Shown here one piece after another: positions 12,051 through 22,899 of a stretch of 64,000 nt of DNA (position 1 is the first letter of the stretch; every line of letters begins with the position of its first letter). This DNA is from Lunularia cruciata. Lineage: Eukaryota; Streptophyta; Marchantiopsida; Lunulariales; Lunulariaceae. Where the stretch lies: contig OX419762.1 in assembly GCA_948567375.1 (NCBI GenBank), forward strand, positions 1,927,001 through 1,991,000, given 5' to 3'. The notes under the pieces were generated by a model. That model was given only the letters and a program-made list of their open reading frames with translations, was not told the DNA's origin and ran no database searches. The position numbers were made by a program, and so were the translations under genes.

Positions 12051-12610
12051 TAATCCATACAAGTTAAATTAAAGTGAAAGAGCCAAAGCTCTTTGTTGCT
12101 TTACTTACTTCCAAGTATTGGCTATGTGCCTTTGGTGAGTACTAGTGAGGAATTGCATAATAAGAAAACAAGTAGCTACGGCTAGAGCATGGGTTCCTTG
12201 GTACTTTTTAAGAAATAGAGTCTTAAGTGAGATGTAGTATTGGAAGTATCATAGAATCAAAAAGTGACGATTTGCCACCAATGTAAAGAATATTTGGATT
12301 TGTGCCTTTTAGGAAAGGTAGAATACATTCTTTGGAGTTATATTCTTTCTAGTTGAAGTAGCCTCATTGGAGTGATTGAATCATCACTTTTAGGGTGTAG
12401 TTAGAACTTATCTTGAGTGAAAGTGATTTTGGGAGTTTTCCTTTTACCATAAATGTGTAGTAATTGGTGACAATAACCTCTTAAAGGAGTCGTTCCTACC
12501 CAAGAGTTTAAACAAAAAGTAATAAAGAACTACAATAGTGACACTCCTCTTGAATTTTAGCAATTTCCAACCTATATCTCAATGAGAAACCTATTCCTTA
12601 TTATAGTACA
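12051..12610 (+). repeat. LTR-like repeat B, copy 1
   Basis: This is a diverged direct copy of 13770-14345, with a further partial copy at 40150-40500. Shared blocks include TATTGGCTATGTGCCTTTGGTGAGTA-like text, GTGCCTTTTAGGAA-like text, CCCAAGAGTTTAAACAA-like text and GACACTCCTCTT-like text. The copies share length and order, so they may be a pair of LTRs flanking 12611-13769 or dispersed solo LTRs. Confidence 0.5.
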
Positions 12611-13150
12611 ATATAATGCATGCTTTTATATATATGCACAACAACTATCATGACATTTGCAGCACCAACACAAAGCTAGTTTGCTCGGATGCTAGAGTGA
12701 TAGTCTTGGTATTCATTATTATATCTATAGTTGCTCAAGGACTACTTAGTGGTAGCCAAATATTACATTAGAGTTTCTTGATTGCACCATTAGAGCTACA
12801 GTTTGCACTGTGAGTACGATAAGATGCACTATTGATTTTACCTTTGGGGTTGGACTTCTTAGCTGCCCCAAAGATAGCTTCTTAAAAGTGTAGCTCTAAA
12901 GAGCTTACTTCGTTTATGTTGAGCCTTCAATCTCTTAGCTATGGTGGACTAAAGCTAGCAAATGCAATCTAGATTCTCTAAGCTAGAGTGGGTGTGGCTT
13001 GTTGGTGTCAATATTAGAGTGTATTGGCAGAGTGTATTGAGTTAGAGTTCTAATTCAAATAATTGATTATTATGGCATTTTAGAGTTTATGTGTGAATTT
13101 TTGTAGGAGTTCCTTCTATAATGTATGTTGGAAGAAAATTCATATACACA
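12611..13150. repeat. Dispersed repeat C, copy 1
   Basis: This is a diverged direct copy of about 22900-23420. The best shared blocks are GTTGAGCCTTC, AGAGTGGGTGTGGCTTG and the ATTATTATGGCA(C)TTTTAGAGT-like text. It is noncoding and probably an LTR or another transposon end. Confidence 0.5.
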
Positions 13151-13199
13151 GAATATAGGTGAAAATTTCTAAGCTGGCTCTATTGTTGCAAATGATAGG

Positions 13200-13560
13200 A
13201 AGAGTGAGAAGGTAGAAAAGTAAAAAGAGTGTCAAAAGTTAAATATTGCACCTTGGCACAAAGACTTGGTCAACTTAATCTTGCCTAGATTAAGAAGATG
13301 GAGTGGAATAAAAAGTGTCCTACTTTGAAAACAAAAGAACTTGATAGTAAAAAAGCTTTTTATTGTGATGGATGTGCTTTAGAAAAGAAACATAAACTAA
13401 TTTTTGAAAAAATCAAACAAGGGTCCGGGAAAATACAAATTTGGAGAGTTTTTTCACAATGATGTTTGTGCTCTTATGAGAGTGAGTTCAATAGGAGAAT
13501 CAGGATGTGATCTCCTTTTCAAGGATGCTACGTGTTGTCAGATTTGTGGTTTTTCTTGTT
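13200..13560 (+). pseudogene. Ty1/copia pre-integrase fragment
   Basis: A plus-strand frame near 13320-13440 reads CPTLKTKELDSKKAFYCDGCALEKKHKLIFEKI in two adjoining parts (YCDGCALEKKHK being diagnostic). This resembles the GAG-pre-integrase zinc motif of copia elements (C..C..GK.HR..F). The frame breaks soon after. It is an isolated piece between two copies of repeat B. Confidence 0.45.
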
Positions 13561-13769
13561 AATACCTTCCTTGATACAGGTAAGGCACCTAATCAACCTA
13601 CATGTGAGTAGATTGGATAAGACAAAGATAAGATTATTAATCTACAATGAGGATTAGCCAAGAAGATCTTTGGACTTACTCAACCATTAGATTTATTTGT
13701 TGAGAGTAGGAAGTGCTATTTAAGGAATTGGTCTAGTTGTAAATAACTCATTCAATCTTCCAAACAAAA

Positions 13770-14345
13770 ATAAAGGAAAAGTGCCAAAATCCCTTCATCA
13801 CTTTTGCTTAAATTCTGAGTATTGGTTATATGTCTTTGGTGAGTAGTGGTGAGGAAATTTATAGTAGGAACTTGAGTGCTTGAATGGAGTGACTATTCAT
13901 ACTTGTGATTAGGATCTAAGATCACTAAGTGTTCTAAAGAAGTGGAGCAATGCCTTGATGGATAAAAAAATAAAGTGTAGAGTTGAAAGTACTACAATAT
14001 AAAAAAGTAAAGTGCTATTGTCAATGCAAAGTAACTTCAGAGTGATGCCTTTTAGGAAGAACACAATCTTTAGAGTTGAATATCTTTGTAGCAAAGCAGC
14101 CAATTTGAAGTTGATTTGATCATCACCTTCAAGAAATTACTGGAATTCATTCTTAGTGATGAGCTTTTAATTTTCCATTTTTGTAGTGTGCCATTGTTGG
14201 TGATACTACCCACTCTTGGGAGTTTTTCTTGCATAAGAGGTTAAATAGGTAATTATAAAGAATTGACACTTGTGACACTTCTCTTCAAAGCTAGCCATTT
14301 ATGACCCATATCCTCAAGGGAACAACTTATTTTTAGCCTTTATAC
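13770..14345 (+). repeat. LTR-like repeat B, copy 2
   Basis: This is the second full-length copy of repeat B (see 12051-12610), with many substitutions. Both copies lie on the same strand with about 1.2 kb between them, and that gap holds repeat C and the copia pre-integrase fragment. Confidence 0.5.
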
Positions 14346-16204
14346 CTTTTCATTGTCAACATTAGGTTATCAAAAAAACTACTTATGAGCTTGGGCATGG
14401 AACAAAACAAACCATTTAAGAACTTTTGTTGCTCAATCTTTGTTCATATACCAAAGTGTATGAGAGAATTTTGATCCAAAGGGACAAGAGTTGTCTTTTC
14501 TTGGATATAGTTCAAAATCCAAGCTTTCAAACTATGGGATTCAAAAGAAGAGAAAAATGTGTACAAATAGGGATGTTTAGAGACATATATGCATTATTGA
14601 TAGTCACAAATGCTAAAATTAGATGAAAATTATTTTAAGAGAGAGATAGAGAGTAAGACAATGGTAGATTGAGCATTGATGAGATAAAATTTTATGGACA
14701 GTTTACATAAGCTTTTATGAGGTCTATGGTGGAGGTTATTGTGATATCTTAAAAACAATTTCTTGTAATTTTTCTTTGTTTTAAAAATTTTTGGAGTGGA
14801 AGAATGTCTTTGTCTACTTTATAAAAGAATTTCTTTTTTTGGGCATTGAAAAAAGATTCTTTGTATTCAGGCCAAAGATTACTCCCAACTTTAAGATTCC
14901 TACTCAAAATAATAGCACACAACCTAAAGAGCCCTAGACTCTCCATACAAGGATACAACCAAAGACTATATGCAAATTTGAATTCCACCACTTCCCACCT
15001 AAAGAAACATTGGGACCTAATATTGAATTTCCATGTGGAGGTTATGATAGACCATTACCAAATACCATTGAAGAGAAAGAATCAAAGTATGATTTATACT
15101 CTTCTAGAGTAATCACACATTGAGTAACCAAGTTTTGGAAGAGCGGAATAGACTTAGCAATCAGGTCATTGCAGAGTAGAATTATCTTAGCCCTTGGTAG
15201 GGGACTTTAGGAAGTAATTTACACTCTTTGGATAGAGATTTCAAGAGAAAGATCATGGTGAGGAAGACTCAATAATATAGGAAGTAGGTGGTTTTCATTG
15301 TGAGGAGACCAGCCATATAGAAATGAGATATGTTTTTCCAAAGAGCATCACTATAATAACATATTACTATAGCAAATGCACTTGTTATTCCTGCTATGGA
15401 ATTAGGACTTTTAGGTCACCAACAATTCTCCAAAAAATGATCAATGGGATGACAAAGGAGAGCATGGATCTTTGGGCCAACTCTTGGGTATGTACATAAG
15501 AGCAATGTCAAATACTTCTTAGTGGAGATGTGGGTAGTTTGGCTAACATCACATTTGATACAAATTTTGGAGATGTAGGAGACAAGATCAACAAAAAAAT
15601 TGTAAATTCCTTAAAAAAACCAAAGTTTACAAGTAATTATTAGAGGATGAACACCTACAAAGATCCAGAAAGGAAGGCAATTGTATCTTTTATGAATTAG
15701 TTATTCAAGCCTCACCAAACTACCTATCTTACTTTGTAGTGCAACCCAATATTCATTCTGAAATTCTCCTTAAGCATTGCTTTGATGGGACTTAAATGAC
15801 CTATATTGTTTACAATATGGAAAAAAGCAAAGACAAAGACTGACTACTAAGGCAAAGACTTTGTAGGAACTTGCAAAAGTGTAGAACATGGGTTTTTGGA
15901 GTAGGAATCTTGATGGTGAAGTAGACTCTTTACATCAAACTAAAGCATTACTTTCAAAGATTTTTTAGAATTTATTTCTTTGTGATTGTGATTGTGAATT
16001 TTATCTTTATGAAATACACCTTCTTGGTGGCATTGTAATTTTTTGAAAATGGTTTCTTCCCAAGAGTTTAAAGATATGACAATACCAAACTTCATTTGTA
16101 ATGCTTTATTTTGTATATAACCATTTCTAGAAAATATCCTTGTAGGAATGACTAGTTTATTTCTATTTTACTATTATTTGGCTAACATTATGTTTTCATA
16201 GCTA
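14346..16204. other. Decayed transposon debris, no gene recognised
   Basis: Overlapping short ORFs occur on both strands near 14750-15110 (80-88 codons) without a recognised domain. A plus-strand SPTILQKMINGMTKE-like fragment near 15417-15465 resembles a retroelement RT segment but is too short to assign. AT-rich throughout. Confidence 0.35.
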
Positions 16205-17645
16205 CAAAAGAATCCACAAGTGAGACTTATATTTATATGATGCAAGAAGAGAAAAAAAATCAAGAAATTGATTTGGAAATGAGTTCATCTTCACCCATTC
16301 AAGATGGAGAACTAGAAGAATGAGAAGAACACTAAAAAGACTTTATGAGTGAGAATATGGTAAGATATGCTTGCTTTGTTGGAGATACGATTGAAGAAGG
16401 AGATGTAGATGCATATCTTGTTCATTTCCAAGATGCATTGCAATCACCCAAGTGTGTGAAGGCCATGGTTGAGGAATTCAAGTTATTGAAGCAAAATAAG
16501 ACTTGGAAGGTAACAACATTGCAACATTACAACAAAGGGATAAAATCAAAAAAAAAATTATTAATAGATAATTGCATGAGTAGATTTACATGGAGCATTC
16601 ACAAGGATACAAAGAATTTGGAAAGGAGATGAGTGTTTACAAATTGTTGATAAGACCTTCATGGTTTGAAGCAAGGCTCAAGGAACTAGAACCAGAAGTT
16701 TGATTACCTACTAATGAGTTATGAACTGCAAACATCACTTTTGATCCTTATTAGTATTATAGATCTGTGAAAATCCTCACTATCTTTGTAGATTATGAGA
16801 AAGTTAAATTTCACATTGCTTCCATGCTACTTTACATTGATAGAGAGTTTGAATTTACATGGAGAAGTAGAGTGCTTATTGGACTTTAGATATTTTGTGA
16901 CAAAGAGAATCTTGGAATCAGATTTACTCAGGAAAGTTATGTAGAATCAATTATTCAATTATTCAATCTTGGAGATGCATTTCCAATTGCTACTCTAATA
17001 GACCCAAATGTCATATTACAATTAAAAAGACACTACCAATAATCAATATGATATTTTATGCTATGATAGGTCTAAGATCTAATATAGCTTACGTTATTAG
17101 CATGGTGGCAAAGTTTAGTTCTAATCCTAAACATTAAGAAGCAATGGACCTAAACATTAAGAAGCAATGGATATAATTTTCAAGTACCTCAAAGGTATTC
17201 TGAATTATGGACTAGAGTTAAGTGGAGGATTAGATGCTATTGATACAATAGCAAGGGATTGTGATGGTGATTTTGTATGTGATTTAGAAAATAAAAATTT
17301 ACATAGTGGTTTCATATTCATAATGAATGAAGAAGCACTGGTTTAGAGCAGCTAATAACAACAATGCTCTATCACTTCTACTGTAGAGACATATAGTATA
17401 TAGTAGCATGTTTAGATGCCAAGGAAGCAATATGGTTGTGCAGGTCACTCAAGGAGCTACAATTTGGTTCTAATGTAGAGATTTAACACCAGAACCAAGC
17501 ACATACAGATCCATTATCACAATATGAGAGAGCATCATCAGAAATAGTAGATTTATTTAAGCTACATCAATACAAACAAATAGTATTGTACATATTATTA
17601 TTTTAACTTTACCTAGAGATAAATTTCATAACTTTGGAAGTTTAA
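16205..17645 (+). mobile_element. Ty1/copia RT-RNaseH relic
   Basis: The order on the plus strand fits the 3' half of a copia polyprotein. An open stretch at 16345-16632 has KAMVEEFKLLKQNKTWKV, the usual start of copia RT. A YIVSMVAKFSSNP-like block near 17085 is followed near 17165 by an EAMDIIFKYLKGI-like block. Then comes RNase H text near 17255-17440 (DCDGDFVCDLENKNLHSG, and a SSLLWRHIVY-like and AKEAIWL region), and a closing segment near 17490-17560 that corresponds to the usual TKHIDIRYHF end. Stops and frameshifts are frequent, and the YVDD region is not readable. Confidence 0.7.
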
Positions 17646-17678
17646 ATGAAATACTACCATTTCTTCAATAAGTGAGTG

Positions 17679-17945
17679 TGTTGAAAATGTATTTCAGATG
17701 GTAGTACATGTGACATATGGTAATTGAGTTTGGTATAGTTAGTACAGTATACTATAGAAGATAAAGTTTGTGAGTACCTTTGAACGGTGGTGCTAGATAG
17801 TGCTAGAGTACCCAGTACTTGTATATACGTCTTACGTTTCAGTGAGAAGAGTCCATCAAAATTTGAGCAACAAGGATTTGAGAACAGTAGCAATCGAGCA
17901 GTAAAGAGAGACAAGGCCAAGCAATAAGTCTAGTAGTTAGGTCTT
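17679..17945 (+). repeat. Candidate 3' LTR of the copia relic
   Basis: The copia coding relic ends about 35 bp upstream, and the segment begins TGTTGAAAATG, a common opening for plant copia LTRs. A matching 5' LTR was not found in the window, so the LTR call rests on position and terminal bases only. Confidence 0.4.
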
Positions 17946-17994
17946 GGATTATAACCTACAACTAACCTATTTCCGATTTCATATAACTAATTCT

Positions 17995-18815
17995 ATAATA
18001 AGAGCAGGTCCATAAAAGTACTCTAATATTTTTAATACTCTTTTTTTTTTTGTAATTGAAGTACAGATTTAGATTTACATATGCACATCAATTACAATAT
18101 ATAAAGAGTACTAGAATGTTAAAGCCCATGAATTACAAAACTTGTAGTGAACCCGATTTACGTCCGTTTAACTACAATTTGCCTCAGAAAAGTTTGAATA
18201 ACTTCCTACTTAGATCTGATCCGTGCACTTATAACTAGATCTATAATAAGAGCAGGTCCCTAAAAGTACTCTAATACTTAAATACTCTTTATGTGTTGTA
18301 ACTGAAGTACGAATTTAGATTTACATCTGCACGTCAATTACAATATATAAAGAGTACTAGAATGTTAAAAGCCCATGAATTACAAAATTTGCAATGAACC
18401 CGATTTAGGTCCGTTTAACGATTTGCCTCAGAACAGTTTGAACAACTTCCTACTTAGATCTGATTCGACAAGTGCACGGAGCTGGATTTCTGAGTAATGA
18501 GCTCGGGCACGCACCTCGAGTTGGAAACAAGTGCCTAAAAGTACTCTAATACTTTAATACTCTTTATGTCTTGTAACTGAAGTACGGATTTACATTTACA
18601 TCTGCACGTCAATTACAATATATAAAGAGTACTAGAATGTTAAAAGCCCATGAAGTACAAAATTTGCAATGAACCCGATTTAGGTCCGTTTAACGATTTG
18701 CCTCAGAAAAGTTTGAACAACTTCCTACTTAGATCTGATTCGACAAGTGCACGGAGCTGGATTTCTGAGTAATGAGCTCGGGCACTCACCTCGAGTTGGA
18801 AACAAGTGCCGCTTG
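17995..18815. repeat. Tandem repeat, three units of about 250-275 bp
   Basis: Three direct units start near 17995, 18243 and 18518. The equivalent block (CTAAAAGTACTCTAATAC) recurs with an offset of 248 bp from unit 1 to 2 and 275 bp from unit 2 to 3. Units 2 and 3 are nearly identical; unit 1 lacks a segment near its end. Each unit contains facing AGTACTCT/AGAGTACT words that could fold. A weaker partial copy of the unit end is visible at about 19143-19207. Confidence 0.85.
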
Positions 18816-18887
18816 TAGGAAAATAAGCAGTACAACTAGCGAAATAGGCAGCTATGCCGATTTCCTAACCATGGAAGAAAAGCGATC

Positions 18888-18991
18888 GCGTAGAAAAACC
18901 GAAAGATGGGAAGACCCCATCACTCAAGAGACAGGAAGGTAACATGGGGCTAAACCTCAATAGAGTCTATATGAGAAATCTGCACTACCGC
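18888..18991 (-). mobile_element. L-element 3' tail fragment
   Basis: Read on the minus strand, this is the conserved L-element tail: the GGGGC..GCCCC-type stem, then GATGGGGTCTTCCCATC, then TTTCTACGCGATCGC. Homology to longer copies ends at the GGTGCGGTAG block, so it is a severely 5'-truncated insertion. Confidence 0.7.
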
Positions 18992-19070
18992 ACCATGGAA
19001 AAGCGCTATAGCCTACCCATTTGCGCTACAACACCATGGAAAAGCGCTACAACCTACCCATTTGCGCGGC
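18991..19070. repeat. 41-bp tandem duplication
   Basis: Two near-identical 41-bp units (CACCATGGAAAAGCGCTA... to ...CCATTTGCGC) begin at 18991 and 19032. The first unit starts exactly where L-element homology stops. Confidence 0.8.
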
Positions 19071-19376
19071 CAATCTGGGCTGAAGTCAAGTTGGGGCCAG
19101 AATGACCATGGGAAAGAGAGCAGTACAGCTTCGATCTTATCCGAACAAGTGCATGGAGCTGGATTCTGAGTTGGATACTGAGTACAGGCACGAACGTCGA
19201 GCTGGAAAGGACGTACCGCATGGAGAAAGGATAATCGGTGGGAAAAAGAGCTCTAACGAACGAAGCAAGCTATGAGGGTATTCTGCAAATGACTACTAGA
19301 TCTTGAGGAAACGAAAGTCTTTACTGAGAGAACTCGAGAACGTGAAGAGCCACCGAGATACGCAGAGCTTTCTTAC

Positions 19377-19568
19377 TTGCAAGCCATGTGCAGAAATTGA
19401 TGTAAAACCACATTTACAGAGACCACCAAACTCAAGACCGTCAACCCGATCTTGAGTTGGGGCCTCTGACATGTAATCATAGCCCGTTGTCAACGTCTGA
19501 GAGTGAGAAAACGCCAAGCGGTTCTTGAAGCCAGACACAGTGATTGTCACTCTTCGCGCACTAGACTT
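19377..19568 (-). CDS. Candidate internal exon, unidentified protein
   Basis: A 192-bp open segment on the minus strand (64 codons, phase 0) is bounded by a plausible acceptor (ACACAGTGCAG) and a strong donor (CAA/GTAAGA). The encoded peptide contains TITVSGFKNRLAFSHSQTL, GYDYMSEAP and GLEFGGLCKCGF, a mixed, protein-like composition unlike the nearby transposon debris. The open frame continues past both splice sites (19296-19574), so its coding status is not proven. I do not recognise the family. No partner exons were found within 1 kb, so it may be an isolated gene fragment. Confidence 0.3.
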
Positions 19569-19872
19569 CTGCACTGTGTAGCGATTGTATGAGACGCGGA
19601 AATATCATAATAGCTCACGCGGTGATCGGGAAGGAACTTATGCATTGAAGTTGCAAGGATATTCCAGGGATCGGTATGGGTTAGACTGGCTGGGATTAGG
19701 TTAGCGATTGGATTGGTTAGCAGTAGGCGAGTTCAGGGAGATATTGTACCAAATCCCGCAGTATGGAGTCGCAGTTACGATTCTGTGACAACAGAAGGAC
19801 TTAAGTATAAAGAGATGGAAAATCATAGGGTACTGGGCCAGCCGAGAACTTCATCCAACAAATAGTTTCTTC

Positions 19873-19947
19873 ATGGCGCTCGGAGGAAGTATTTTACTTT
19901 TCTCCTGGGCCCTGCTTATAAATGCACAGTTTCGCCTCACTGGAGTA
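19873..19947 (+). CDS. Candidate signal-peptide first exon
   Basis: A 25-codon ORF starts MALGGSILLFSWALLINAQF, a convincing secretion-signal-like hydrophobic run. A TATA-like GTATAAAG lies about 65 bp upstream (near 19805). The ORF stops at GTATAG, which could instead be a weak splice donor. A second hydrophobic start-like stretch (AIVILIAGARPQNC) occurs downstream on the same strand near 20105-20145. There is no homology call, and the open frame is short enough to be chance. Confidence 0.2.
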
Positions 19948-20302
19948 TAGATAGTGGAGGTATTGGAGACAGTTTGGTGAATAGCTTTCGCTTTGCACTG
20001 TACATCAAATCCATCATATGGGACCTAAAGCTGTAAAATCGACATGTGATGAATAGCATGATGCTGTGATGCGGACGTAAACGGTCTCCACCAGTAGCTA
20101 CTGCAATAGTAATACTTATTGCGGGTGCAAGACCGCAGAATTGTTCAGCTGATCTACAACAGTACGACGATGTCCTTCCCAACGAATGTTTTTCCCAAGT
20201 TTAGCTCCGCGAGTGAGTGGATTTTCGTAACTTTTAGGATCTGACGTAATGATTTGAGACTGTACAGAATATAGTACTATTGAGATAATCACTGTAAGCT
20301 GT

Positions 20303-20607
20303 AAGTCAAACGCCTCATTTCATCGGGTAGTAGGAATAAAATTTCCACGTGATAAAATTTCGCACAGAACACTGATAGAGCGGACGTCAGCTTCCTAGAG
20401 CAAATTCACCCGATACGACTCGGAAATCGTTATGATTGGTGATATCCGGCGTGATGTGCGGCTCGTGCGCACGCTCCTATAATGCCTATTCCAGTCACGT
20501 GAATACATAGTCCTGCGGAGGTTGTAACCTAACCTGTGACCCATCGCTTTTGACTTACAGCCTTTTTCCAGTAAGTCAAAAGCCTCATTTCATCGGGTAG
20601 TAGGAAT
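20303..20607. repeat. 35-bp direct repeat pair
   Basis: A block of 35 bp ending in TTTCATCGGGTAGTAGGAAT occurs at 20303-20337 and again at 20573-20607, with one mismatch. The copies bracket a 235-bp unique segment. Confidence 0.85.
20546..20583. repeat. Perfect hairpin, 12-bp arms
   Basis: GCTTTTGACTTA at 20546-20557 is exactly complementary to TAAGTCAAAAGC at 20572-20583, with a 14-base loop. The right arm overlaps the second copy of the 35-bp direct repeat. Confidence 0.85.
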
Positions 20608-20799
20608 GGAACACTAATGGGGACGACTGAACTTTGTGGTTCTGAGCAAACGTACAGGTAAACCAAGCCTTTGTCCCTGTGCTAGGTCAGTTTGTGATCT
20701 TTTCCATATGCATGAACGCACCGGCATACTTCACGAGGTCAACACCGGGAAGTTTATCCCATTAAACTCGTTTCAACAATATAGACTGTACATAGACTC

Positions 20800-20905
20800 T
20801 CATATAGACTCTATTGGGGCTTAGCCCCATGTTACCTTTTTTTCTCTCCCTAGTACGGCTTGATGGGGTCTTTCCATCTTCCGTGTTTCATACGCGGTCG
20901 CCTCT
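20800..20905 (+). mobile_element. L-element 3' tail fragment
   Basis: This is a conserved tail only. The first stem is GGGGC (20816-20820) and GCCCC (20824-20828); the second stem is GATGG (20862-20866) and CCATC (20873-20877). The terminal CATACGCGGTCGCC block follows. The body is missing. Confidence 0.75.
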
Positions 20906-21234
20906 TTCTCAGTTCCAACAATATACTAAGAATCCTTACTGTGACCAGGATTTCATCTCTAATCTGGAGCTCCACAATATCTTGGGGCTCAGCAGGAGGA
21001 TTTAAGCTGGATGAAAACATTTATACATAAGAGAGAAAAGGAGAGCTCGAAGGATGGGAAGACCCCATCAAGCAGAACAAGGGAGAGACAAAAAAGGTAA
21101 AATGGGGCTAGGCTTCAATAAAGTCTATATGAGAAATCTGCCCTATTGCACCTAAGATGTCTGAGCTCTGTAAGTCGCATGGTCTACAAACAACGGGAGC
21201 ATCCGAAGAAGCATCACCTAGTGTGATTGCTCTG

Positions 21235-21771
21235 CTATGGATTGCACCAGCCACTGCCCCTCTGTACAGCCATGGACAAACGCTGTCTAAAATATGCTAC
21301 AAAGTATGAGAGTGATAGTGGTACCCCGCGCCTAACATGATAAGCTCTCATGCACTCCCTGACAAATGTGTCAAATGCCAAGTCCATTGCTCCATATAAC
21401 TCCAAGACTAGAGGGACAAAGAGGTGACCTTGCTGCATGCCCCTATACTTGGAGACCTTGCAACCTGCTGCTGCACTCGCTGCCCATCCAAGGAGATGGT
21501 TAATCACTCCCTCCAAAACTATATCCCACGTAGGGTCCGTAACCACGACATCCGCTATTATCACCTGATCATCTCGGACCAAGTATAAATCTGCCCTGAC
21601 ATACGTCGTTTGCAAAGCATATGAACGCTCCATCCAAGCCAAGTATCCACTCTCATGTGCTATAGCAAACACTATGTCCCTAATAGCATCATGGGTAGTT
21701 ATCCTCTGTCCTCCAAAAGGACACACTGTCATATGGACCGCTGCTGCATCTAGGTGTAGAACCACACTCAC
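21235..21771 (-). CDS. PD-(D/E)XK-like nuclease ORF of L-element
   Basis: This 178-codon frame has no stop. It matches the C-terminal nuclease-like domain that follows RT in some non-LTR elements: a THDAIRDIVFAIA segment (about residues 26-38), RADLYLV with Asp61, IIADVVVTDP with Asp74, then KVSKYRG with Lys105/Lys108 and FVPLVLELYG with Glu124. The spacing Asp..Asp..Lys fits a PD-(D/E)XK fold. It would nick the target DNA during insertion. The same block recurs, decayed, near 27290-27670, 45060-45470, 51090-51480 and 52260-52700. The start codon is arbitrary because in the intact element this would be the end of a longer polyprotein. This is the best-preserved copy in the window. Confidence 0.65.
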   Translation of the reverse strand: MSVVLHLDAAAVHMTVCPFGGQRITTHDAIRDIVFAIAHESGYLAWMERSYALQTTYVRADLYLVRDDQVIIADVVVTDPTWDIVLEGVINHLLGWAASAAAGCKVSKYRGMQQGHLFVPLVLELYGAMDLAFDTFVRECMRAYHVRRGVPLSLSYFVAYFRQRLSMAVQRGSGWCNP

Positions 21772-22435
21772 AAGTGAGTAATGAAGATGCAGATGGGTGG
21801 ACCAAACCTAGGCAAAACCTCATCGTTGTAGAGAAAGTAGTTGGTGCAAGTCGAAACGCCCTAATGCATGGTCAAGCTAGGACCCAAGAGCCTGCATCCT
21901 TGCTGGAGCAAGAGCAAAGATGTGCTCTAGTAGCCTATGGAATGGACGAGTCAACTAAGAGAGAATGTAACGTATGCTCACATTGATGCTCCATCAAGGA
22001 AGATTGTAAACCTCTAGTCCAATTTGATGATAGTGAAGCAAAAGATGGAAAGTCCTCTCGTGCTTGTAGGGAAAGACTATCTCTTGTATGTTGCAATAAT
22101 ATCTAGAGAGAATAGGATCCCTCATCCACCTTTGCTGCATAAATCTCCAAAACCGGCCTATCAACAACCACAACATGAGAGGAAATTAGAGGTACAAAGG
22201 GAACCGAACTACCTAAAGATGCTAAAGGTGCCATCTCCTCCATAGGTAGCAAACCAACCCCTCCACATGAGATTGGCAAAGCCATATATCTACGTGCCAA
22301 ATCCCTTGTCACACACTCAAAAGTCATTGGTCCAATAATATCACCAAAGACTCCTATCAAAGGCTCTCAAACATGATAGGAAGGACGAGGAAGGGGGAAT
22401 TGTGTGTATGAGGTATGTCGGTCGACGAGCAAGAC

Positions 22436-22699
22436 TCAAGGAGAGTATACCAATGCCACATGTGGATCTACTAGTAACGGAAGGTCATCCACATGGAGAA
22501 CATCCTTTGCAAGAGCAATGGCTAAGAAGTGTGTGACAAAATCCTCAAATCTTACCGGCACTCCAAGAACACGTAGTCCATCTGTAGATGTGATACACCC
22601 CTTTGGAAGCTCAAGGTGGAGAGGGATACCTAAAGGAGACCATGCTCTGCACTTTGACACCTTGATTCTCAAGCCAACTAGATGTAGCTTGATAGTCAA
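22436..22699 (-). pseudogene. L-element RT palm fragment
   Basis: The minus-strand frame reads KLHLVGLRIKVSKCRAWSPL and then GLRVLGVPVRFEDFVTHFLA, the block just after the catalytic Asp-Asp region in this family; compare 44117-44350 on the plus strand. Adjacent frames at 22103-22360 continue as GGVGLLPMEEMAPLASLGS. The frames do not join, so this copy is broken. Confidence 0.65.
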
Positions 22700-22899
22700 G
22701 TGATCAAAGTGCTACCTAATCTAATCTACAGGGTCCACAATGTGTGTATCATCTGCAAGGAGTGAAATACACAACATGGTATGGCCAATGTAGTCGATAG
22801 GAGAGCTCTAAAGTGAGCCATGGCAAATAATGGTCCCCCTAAAGGATCTCCCTGACATGTACTAATAGTTGATTATGTCACGCATTTGTAGTGTCGCAT

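Larger units (their letters stand above)
19071..20796. other. Low-copy, GC-richer stretch
   Basis: Base composition is visibly richer in G+C than the flanks, and no retroelement coding is seen. It holds one candidate exon (19377-19568, minus), one short signal-peptide-like ORF (19873-19947, plus), a 35-bp direct repeat and a 12-bp-arm hairpin, each listed separately. It is the best candidate outside the P450 array for surviving host gene sequence. Confidence 0.4.
21048..22880 (-). mobile_element. L-element copy, 5'-truncated, with intact nuclease ORF
   Basis: On the minus strand this copy runs from a partial RT region (near 22860) to the 3' tail (21048-21150, both stem-loops present). The RT part is broken by frameshifts, but the C-terminal nuclease-like ORF is open over 178 codons. 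Homology to the fuller copy at 42060-45770 is collinear. Its upstream part appears separated by repeat C (22900-23420) from a further piece at 23560-23800. Confidence 0.75.

Noticed and set aside
21774-22360. Plus-strand ORFs between 21.8 and 22.4 kb
   Set aside because: They are antisense shadows of the minus-strand L-element RT and linker; the minus-strand text carries the family motifs.
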